DNA of 64,000 nucleotides from Pterois miles (Eukaryota > Chordata > Actinopteri > Perciformes > Scorpaenidae): contig CAMQGK010000328.1 in NCBI GenBank assembly GCA_947000775.1, positions 1,508,001 to 1,572,000 on the forward strand, read 5' to 3'. Below, one piece after another: positions 55,916 through 64,000 of this stretch. The notes under the pieces are model-generated. The model had not been told where the DNA came from. It searched no databases and saw only the letters and a program-made list of their open reading frames with translations. Position 1 is the stretch's first letter; each line of letters starts with the position of its first letter. A program made the translations under genes and the position numbers.

Positions 55916-56394
55916 TGAGCAGACTCACCAACATCTGCTGCCATTGCATCATGGGAAACCACGGACTGTCATCAGGCTGAACTCACACAGGACTCTCTGT
56001 ACTATAACTGCTATATTATACTACACCACACCATATGACATCATCATATTATTATATCTTATATTACACTATTATACCATATTACACTGTTATACACACT
56101 GCATATTATTTGACTGAACTTTATGTACATATGCACCATAACTGCCATGTTACCTTGACTTGTATAATAGCTGCATATACCTTGAATTTACTTTATTCTC
56201 ATTTTATTTAATTCTATGTATTTATTTATTATTTTATCTATATCTTACCTTATCTAATCTTATCATAATTACTGAGCCTTGTGTAAATGCAGTCAGATTC
56301 TCTTAATAGCGCAGTTGTCTTTTCCTAATTTGAGTTTGAGGAAAAGTGGTTCAGAAAAGACATTAGGTAGTGTTTACCAGCCCTCACGGGAAAT

Positions 56395-56455
56395 TTAAAA
56401 TGAGGTGGCGGGCAGGATTTGGCCCGTGGGTCTTGAGTTTGACACATGCTTTATA
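56395..56455. mobile_element. hAT (Charlie-like) end fragment
   Basis: GGCAGGATTTGGCCCGTGGG ... GAGTTTGACACATGCT, the familiar terminus of vertebrate non-autonomous hAT elements. Confidence 0.55.
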
Positions 56456-57619
56456 GCCTATGGGCCAGCCTCTTGAGGCCAGTCACATGACTCTGTTGAT
56501 ATTATGGTCTCCAGATAGGTAGTAGATGGCATCATTCAAGACGGTCAGAGTGAGGATGAAACAGATCTGCTTTCGTCTGGACTTGTAGTTGTTTTCACAG
56601 AGAGGAAAAATGATCAATCAAGTGTTTTGTGTTTTAGCAGCAGAGTGAGACCTCCTGTCCAACATGAGCTCACAGCAGAGCTTCTTTTTAATGAGACGTT
56701 ACATAAATCCTCCATATTTATTCTGATCAGCTGGAGGACGGCGAAGGCTTTAATGAGGCCTGAAGCCTTCGGCAGCAACAAAGGCTCTTTGTTCTCAGCT
56801 CTGACATGATGAGCACCTTCATCCATGGAGTCAATAAGAGCTGCCCAGACTCTGTCTGCATACCGAGCAGAGCTTACCTGCTGAACAGGTGCTGAACGTA
56901 CAGACCATGTAACCACAGCGTCCCTGATTCAGGTCTTCGGGTCACCTCTAAATAAATGATCCTCTGAGTTACAGATGTCTCTTTTGTCTTTTGGGCCCAG
57001 TGACACAGAAGTTGTACAACCACCATTTGGTCTCTACAACCATGTTGGGATCAATGACCGGCGCTCTTCCTGACGGCTTGTTCTGACCTGTGTTTATCTA
57101 CTAAAGGTCAAAGGTCACAGTCACAAGTCCCAGAGAGCATTGGTGTAAATCATCCAATCTCAGAGCTTCAGACTGTACTGAACACTACATATATTTTACT
57201 TCTCAGATCGAGTTACAAATATACTGTTTGATCAGTGCATGAACTATGATGCATATATTAATAAGTAGCAGCATTATTAAACAGATGTTTGCATCAGCAT
57301 TGCAGTACGAACCGACCAATCAAAGAGCTCCAGGCTGATCTATGCAGCACTGGTTTGATAATACATCAAAACCTGACTTCTCAGGTATGAAGCTGAAATA
57401 ATAATTCAAACTGACAGCCATAACATTAATATAGTGTCACAGTGGAGGGACACACAAACCAGACCCGAGGCAGCAGGATTACTTTACTGATTTATTAAAG
57501 ATTCAGCTCACAAGAGTCCAGATAGGCAGACGATCCAACAACAGGTAACAGAAAAACAGGCAACAGATCACCACAACAAGCAACGGGCCGGGCAGAGTCT
57601 AAGAACGGAGCCAGGAACC

Positions 57620-58009
57620 TCAGACAGACGGCCTGGTGGCACACACAAAACTGGTTAAATGGGCGCTGGCAAAGGCAAGACCACTCTGATGGGCTGGATC
57701 CATCTGGAGGTCAAGCAAGAGGCTGATGGCGAGACCCTTGTGGAGTACCTTCCAGTCTGAGGCCATGGTTCCTCCAGGTTGGGGGGAGTCACCGAACCGA
57801 GCGAAGGACTTGAAGTATGTCAGCGTCTTGTTCACCAGTGAGGCTGAGATGGACATGAAATGAAAGCGTGATCTGTGCTTACATCGCGGCATCAGACGTG
57901 ACCTTCCGCGGGGTTTCCTGCGGCAGGTTTTCATCTGTCTAAGCAGAGAAAATGGAGAAAAACATCCAAACATTTCCTCTTCATGAGTCTGCAGCTGGTG
58001 TCCGTCCAT
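57620..58009 (-). CDS. uncharacterised ORF, 129 codons, doubtful
   Basis: The only longer non-repetitive frame in the right third. Product is basic in its first half (KTCRRKPRGRSRLMPRCKHR) then has SASLVNKTLTYFKSFARFGD and MASDWKVLHKGLAISLLLDL. An AATAAA on the minus strand near 57488-57495 would suit a 3' end. I recognise no family; it may be a retrotransposon remnant. Confidence 0.2.
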   Translation of the reverse strand: MDGHQLQTHEEEMFGCFSPFSLLRQMKTCRRKPRGRSRLMPRCKHRSRFHFMSISASLVNKTLTYFKSFARFGDSPQPGGTMASDWKVLHKGLAISLLLDLQMDPAHQSGLAFASAHLTSFVCATRPSV

Positions 58010-58762
58010 AACCGAGAAATAACCCTTTTCTTGATGAAGTCTCTGTTCCTGCTGCGTTCTCGTCCTTATCGCTGTTTGTTTACCTGAAATGTCTCATTCA
58101 TTAATTCCTCAGGGTACCAACAGATACATTTATTATTATATTATTAATATTAATATTACACTCACAGGTGAAAACACACCTGCAGACAGGAGGCGGGGCT
58201 TTAACAAGACAGATGATGCATCCAGGATCAGATGTGTGTGAGGCTTCCTGTCAACAGTCAAACTGTTGTGTTTAAATCGTTTAAAGCAGTTTAGATCGTT
58301 ATCTGTGTGCAGGGTGTCTGGTGGCAGTCGCCCTCGTCCTCCTCTATCTCCGCAGGGGTCAGAGCGCTGTATCAACCAGCGGGGGGCGACGTGGCAGTGG
58401 GTGGCGCCCCCGGTTACCTTCGGCATCGTCACTTAGGTTTAATGAGGCTTAGTGGCCAGCGTTTCACAGCCGGGCCTCATTAAAGCTCACCGACGACACC
58501 TCCGGCTCGAACCAGCACAGTCTTAACGAGCGGGGAGATGAAGGCAGCGTGGGCGTTGTCATGGCGACAGGAGAGCTGAGGGCGGGTTAAAGATTTAAAG
58601 ATGGACGTCTCACACCATACGCTGTCATTACCGAACAGAGTTCAGAGGTTTGTGGCCTTCAAAACTGCAGAAACTTCAACTGTGATGGAAAACAGTTTGT
58701 TATTTTGACAAAGTGAAACTTCAGACTTCCTTCACATCATCTGTAATGTGTTCGCTGTTGTT

Positions 58763-58764
<2 letters not shown>

Positions 58765-58830
<66 letters not shown>
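58765..58830. repeat. CA microsatellite
   Basis: About 33 CA units. Confidence 0.97.
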
Positions 58831-58831
<1 letters not shown>

Positions 58832-58939
58832 CACACATCTGGCCAACAAAAAACACCTGTCAGTCACATGATCCAATAAGTCACTTGAAAAATGGTTTCA
58901 AACAAACGGTGTTATCGTCTAAGTTGTGTAACAGATCTA

Positions 58940-59730
58940 GATGTCTGGAGGTCCACTGATTAATCGGGACGATTATTTGACATTTTTTCATAATCGGCAT
59001 CCACCGATGTCTGAGCCCAGTGTTGCTGTTGCTGTAGACCAGGTGTGACTCCGCCCCCCTTGTGTCAATCAAACTGCCGTTCTACCTGCAGACCTCAGCA
59101 GTGTTGCCAACTTAGCGACTTTGTCGCTACATTTAGCGACTTTTCAGACCCTCTAACAACTCTTCTCAAAAAAAAAAAAAAAAAAGAGTAGCAACAAATC
59201 TAGTGACTTTTTCTGGTGTTCGGAGACTTTTGGAGACTGACCTGAAAGCAGGTATCAGGTGCTGCCCTGGACCCCTCCCCCTCCCCAAAGCACCCAGTCC
59301 TGGTCGTACAGCAGTCCCTCCTCGCTGCAGTAACAGCAGGAAATGTTCATCCCTCTGCGTCCAGACTGCAAATGAATCTCGTATGCACGAAGCCGCCGCT
59401 GGCTGGATGTAAATGTAAAATTTTCTTTGTCTTGAATAAATCGCTGCACTAAAATCTGCTCTCCACAGCCTCAGTCACTTCCTCACCTCGTCCACTGTGT
59501 GTGAGCCTCTGGACTGGAGAGACAGACTATAGGTGTTGTTCAATAAACATTTAGTTGAGAAATTTTGTGTATCATTTGTTATTATTAAGCTGTTATGTTT
59601 TATCAGATGGAGGACAAAAAAAAGAAAATCACCCAAACATATTGGCCCAAAAAAATCAGCATCATATATCAGCCATCGGCTGTCTTGATTCTGTAAAAAA
59701 GTCGGCATCGGCATCGGGAGCCAGATAACC
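58940..59730. mobile_element. degenerate DNA element with ATCGGCATC-type ends and nested insert
   Basis: CCACTGATTAATCGGGACGA...ATCGGCATCC at the left and CAGCCATCGGCTG...AGTCGGCATCGGCATCGG at the right are the reiterated ends of a common fish repeat. Between them lies another repeat starting GTGTTGCCAACTTAGCGACT (59102-59400), related to 640-830. Confidence 0.5.
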
Positions 59731-60199
59731 TAGACTTCCCTCCTGAAAAGAAATTAAACAAAAGACAAATACTCACCAGACTGAGATGAGAATAAACAGG
59801 AGAAAAGAGGTGAAACAAAAGCGCTGCCTGAGGTTAGAGTCATGGTGGAGACCTTCCATGTGGTCAGGACCAACATGTCTATCTTAATATAATGTTAATA
59901 TGTTGATGATGAGCTCTTCCCTTACTGACCACAATGTTGAACACAAGGAGGGACATATATTCAGAAAAGTCATATTTCTCAAAACAGCAGAAGTCATTAA
60001 AACGTTTGGATGGTCTCCATCTTTTATTCCTTTAGTTTTAAAAGGATTCTTGTCACTGTGTCTGACCTCCTGATGTAGAGAGGACTTAGCCTGAAACCCT
60101 CTCCAAGCTGCTGGCAGACCACCACTGAACAACCTCCCTTATCTCAGTTCTTACTTCACTGTTAATTTCTTTCTTTTCCTCCCTGCTGTCTGTAAATAA

Positions 60200-60545
60200 C
60201 AAGCGATTTTTCTTCAGGTTCAGTTCTTTAGTGATCCCCCAGTTGGTTTGTTATTTGCGACTATTGTAGTGTTTTTACAGGGAATGTTAGAGTCCACACA
60301 GAATGAGATGTAGGATGAGACAGTCTGTGCAAGTTCCTCCAAGTCTGTGAATAAGCTGTAAAAAACAGTCTGTACTCTCCAAGCAAGCCTCGAGCTGGCA
60401 ATGCTGTCTTCTGGCCAGCATTTCACTGTTTTCACTGCTCGCTCTCGTTGCTTGCACACGGTCCACAGTGAGGCACAGATCTATAAGCTCCTGGCACTGA
60501 GACGCGACTCCAGCCGATAATAGAGCTCTTCCTAGTAGTTGCACA
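60200..60545 (-). mobile_element. LINE ORF2 linker fragment
   Basis: Minus-strand frame VFYSLFTDLEELAQTVSSYI then SFCVDSNIPCKNTTIVANNK-P resembles the region between endonuclease and reverse transcriptase of fish CR1/L2/Rex1-type LINEs (S-Y-I-x-F-C-x-D ... NNKPW). Truncated. Confidence 0.6.
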
Positions 60546-61339
60546 GGTTACATACTGTTCACATGTTTTCATTGTCATTTGTTTGTAATGAGAGGTGAAC
60601 GGTCCATGAGCACAGGGGAACCCGAAGGCACGAATATGAAGATCCTCGTCAGGATCCGTGCCTCCGAGCCATGTCTCAATAACAGACCATGGGCATGTCT
60701 CTCTAAAATCACAGTTACATCTGACGTGGACCTCCGTTGGACAGCAGAGGGGAGGGAACAGGTAAAGCCGGCATCCGTCACGAAGGCCTCCTCTCCTCCC
60801 TCTCTTCCTCCAGGACCAGGGGTGGGATGATTCAGAAAATTCATGGTTGGATTCATATCACGGTTTTCGGTTTGGTTCGGCACATTTATGGTACAGCAGG
60901 AGGCCAATTTGCAATTACAGCTTTTCATTTATTTGACAGAATGAGTCAACAACTGTTTGTCCTCACAACAGCAGACTAACATCAGGAACAAAACACTTCT
61001 TTATTGTCACATCTTATGGCTGCACTTCTGACACTGATATTTAAAAAGAATCAATGAATAAAAACTAATCATGAACAAAAAGGTCAGCATCAGGTCAGCC
61101 AGCACTAGAGCTTTTTAAACCACAGTAACATAAACTAGGCAGCATCATATGAGGAAAACCTGCCATGTGTGATATCACTGTTCAATATTGAGATGATGAT
61201 TTGACTAATGATAAATAAATACTGAACTGTGCACATTAGCTCTACTGATGTCAGCCTGGTTGTTTTTATATTCAGAACCAGATGAGAATTTAAAAAACCT
61301 TCAATTTAAAAAACAGACATCAGTCAGTATCAATCTTTA

Positions 61340-61480
61340 CTCCTGTCCTCCTGTCCTCCTGTCCTCCTGTCCTCTGTCCTCCCGTCCTCCTGTCCTCCTG
61401 TCCTCTGTCCTCCTGTCCTCTGTCCTCCTGTCCTCTGTCCTCCTGTCCTCTTGTCCTCCTGTCCTCTGTCCTCCTCCCTC
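61340..61480. repeat. GTCCTCCTGTCCTCT repeat
   Basis: Pyrimidine-rich tandem units inside hAT copy 5. Confidence 0.94.
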
Positions 61481-61539
61481 TGCTGATGTGAACCACTACA
61501 GGTCCTGCTGGTAGAGGAGGAGCTGCTTTGTCTCAGCCA

Positions 61540-62275
61540 GCTTTAGTTTACTACTAAGATACATGACAAACTAACCTAACATTCAGACTACAGAGCCTAC
61601 TGCCAGCTTTAGTTTACTACTGAGATACATGACAAACTAACCTAAACAGTCAGACTACAGAGTCTACTGCCAGCTTTAGTTTACTACTAAGATACATGAC
61701 AAACTAACCTAACATTCAGACTACAGAGCCTACTGCCAGCTTTAGTTTACTACTGAGAAACATGAAAAACAAACCAAAAAAGTCAGACTAAAGAGTCTAT
61801 TGCCAGCTTTAATTTACTACTAAAAAAAATAAAAAACAAACCAAACATACAGACAAAAGAGCCTACTGCCAGCTTTAGTTTGCTACTAAGATACATGATA
61901 AACTAACCTAACATTTAGACTACAGAGCCTACTGCCAGCTTTAGTTTACTACTAAGATACATGACAAACTAACCTAAACGGACTACAGAGCCTACTGACA
62001 GCTTTAGTTTACTATTAAGATACATGACAAACTAACCTAAACAGTCAGACTACAGAGCCTACTGCCAGCTTTAGTTTACTACTAAGATACATGACAAACT
62101 AACCTAAACGGACTACAGAGCCTACTGCCAGCTTTAGTTTACTACTAAGATACATGACAAACTAACCTAACAGTCAGACTACAGAGTCTACTGCCAGCTT
62201 TAGTTTACTACTAAGATACATGACAAACTAACCTAAACAGTCAGACTACAGAGTCTACTGACAGCTTTAGTTTCA
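61540..62275. repeat. about 65-bp minisatellite inside hAT copy 5, 11-12 copies
   Basis: Unit: CTACTGCCAGCTTTAGTTTA + CTACTAAGATACATGACAAA + CTAACCTAAACAGTCAGACT + ACAGAGC. Two neighbouring units (61750-61860) are heavily changed toward A. Confidence 0.93.
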
Positions 62276-63359
62276 GCTTGTGTAGCTGAAGGTTACTCTG
62301 CTCCTAAACTTTATGAAGATAATAAATTAATAACATGGAGGCTCTTCACTGCTACTGTTCCTCCCTTCACAATAAACTCCCCGAACACAACCACTGATCA
62401 CTGCTGACTAGAAGGAACTAAGGTCATTCACATCTCAACTAAATAACTTACATGCGTTTACCATTCGCTGTTAGCCACCGAGCTAACATGCTACGGTAGT
62501 GTGAACACAGTGGAGGTGGTTGAAAGACATGCAGTAAAATCTGGTCTGCCCTCAACGAAACTGAACCAATCACAACACACAACCTCAGCTTCATACCCCG
62601 TCCACCGTGTCCCAGCCTCTGTCCATAGGCCTTGATTTCTAGTGTGACAATAAACAGGATGAAAAAAATACACAATCGGTCTCGTAACTTTCATAAAAAT
62701 CCTAATATTATTTATCATATATCAGACAGCAGAAAGGGCTGCTGGGTAACAGCTCCACTAACAAGGTGTGGGAATGTTAACGAGCTGCGACTCCTCGTTA
62801 CCATGGTTTCTGCTGCTGATGACCACGAGGAAGGTGAAGCGGTGAGTATCCGTCTATCGCAGCGAGGAAACACTGATGGAATATTTATGCTTCCAATCAA
62901 GCAGCTGCTGAATTATTAACTCCAGCCAACCAGGTGCTGCTAATGCTGATAAAGAGATAGAAAATTCTCTTTGAGTTTCAGCTGGCGCTAAAGATAGCAG
63001 AGCAGCAGCTACGTTCCCTCTCGACACATTCCTCCATGCTCCATGTCCTGCTTCATTATAGTGTTTCATCATGTTTGTTTTTCATAGGCAACAGGAATCA
63101 TCGATTAAATGAAAAACAATACTGGCGATCCGTCAGTGGTTCATATGATGGTGAGTTACAGCTGCTGGGTGACTTTGATTTGATGAGGGTTTAGCTTAAT
63201 TGTCTGGTTTGGAGTTTAGTTTCTCAAAAACAGCCTCAGTAGTAAAATAATAGAAGACTCTTATTGTGAAAGGCACCACTCAAACAGAAACGTTTTATTC
63301 TTCAGGTGTCTGTATGATGAGTCTGTGTGAGCAATGCAGCGGACTGTCCCTTTAATGTC

Positions 63360-63870
63360 AAATCCAGTGCTGTCAAAAAATACTGTCTAATGTCCAATAC
63401 TCTAGAAAAATACTGTCTAATGGCCATTACTTTAGACGTCTATTACTGTTTTTATTGGAAGCTTGTCATCGTTATTCATTAGTTAAGGAGAAGGGGTGGG
63501 AGTTTAGAAGTTATACTTCTTCTCACTCCTTTTCGAATATGTATTTTATGTCTTATGTTTAAATGTTGTTTTGTTTTTCCATTGTTTTGGTTTTTGTATT
63601 CGAAATAAACACTTGACAAGTACTCTCAAATACTGTCTAACATACTATTCTAAAACAAAAAAATACTGTCTGATGTCCAGTGCTGTTAGAAAATACTGTC
63701 TAATTTCTAATACTCTCAAAAAATACTTTCTATTATCAAATACTATTAATTGTCTTATGTTTCAGTCTTGTCGATACATTGTCGATACATAGTACTAAAA
63801 AAGTACTGTCTATCAGTAGTTGTACTGTATAATATCTAATACGCTTGAAAAATATGGTCTAATGTCCAAG
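63360..63870. repeat. degenerate AAATACTGTCTAATGTCC repeat
   Basis: AATACTGTCTAATGTCCAATACTCT variants at irregular spacing, with a unique AATAAA-bearing stretch at 63440-63620 between two parts. Confidence 0.75.
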
Positions 63871-63955
63871 ACTGGGGTGGACTGGGGGGTACTGGGGTGG
63901 GCTGGGGGGGACTGGGGGGGGCTGGGAAAGATGGGGGGGGAGAATGGGGGGGAGT

Positions 63956-64000
<45 letters not shown>
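63870..64000. repeat. G-rich tract ending in a G homopolymer at the window edge
   Basis: GACTGGGGTGGACTGGGG repeats turn into GGGGGG runs and then an unbroken G-run from about 63957 to the end. Its true length cannot be judged. Confidence 0.93.

Larger units (their letters stand above)
60817..62695. mobile_element. hAT-type element, copy 5, rearranged, with internal minisatellite
   Basis: Left end CAGGGGTGGGATGATTCA and the ATCACGGTTTTCGGTT subterminal match the family. The 62520-62690 segment (GCAGTAAAATCTGGTC, CTTGATTTCTAGTG) matches the other end. The middle is replaced by CT-rich and 65-bp repeats. Confidence 0.75.

Noticed and set aside
63950..64000. G-run as a telomere or origin
   Set aside because: No TTAGGG units; most likely a homopolymer or assembly end effect.

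Overview
The window looks like teleost fish genomic DNA. It carries two intron-rich vertebrate genes, both on the minus strand, in a background of Tc1-like and hAT transposons, LINE and SINE remnants, microsatellites and an unusually large number of minisatellites. I cannot name the species. There are no bacterial-type operons, CRISPR arrays or phage.

Gene 1 is sos1 (9159-33675, minus strand). I could place all 22 coding exons by splice signals, reading phase and recall of vertebrate SOS1. They give 1333 codons (after allowing for two apparent 1-base deletions in C-runs): histone-fold N-terminus, DH, PH, REM and CDC25 domains, then a proline-rich tail. Gene 2 is tmem178a (44568-50165 or 50252, minus strand), four exons encoding a claudin-like four-pass membrane protein. 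The two genes also lie close together in human 2p22, which supports the assignment. About 11 kb separates the two reading frames. I see no cdkl4 or map4k3 exons in that gap, although in human both lie between the pair.

Layout: 1-8710, transposons (Tc1-like, hAT) and a 33-bp palindromic minisatellite; 8793-34600, sos1 with its polyA signal, large repeat-filled introns and GC-rich 5' region; 34640-44500, intergenic repeats including a 35-bp array, a 585-bp MITE-like element and an inverted complex holding a hAT element with an exact 8-bp target duplication; 44568-50450, tmem178a; 50450-64000, no recognisable conserved gene, a 2.3-kb 33-bp minisatellite with 9-unit higher-order structure, a 20-bp array, LINE and hAT remnants, and a terminal G-run.

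The most interesting signal is that tandem arrays grow out of 5' splice sites. In sos1 intron 13 a perfect 40-bp repeat, and in tmem178a intron 3 a 42-bp repeat, each contain the last exon bases plus the splice donor. The authentic donor is therefore the first of about 12 and about 18 near-identical donors. Three other donors in these genes (sos1 exons 1 and 20, tmem178a exon 2) also directly abut tandem repeats. A second theme is three reading-frame breaks, each repaired by one extra C in a C-rich coding tract, which point to homopolymer undercalling in the assembly rather than to dead genes.
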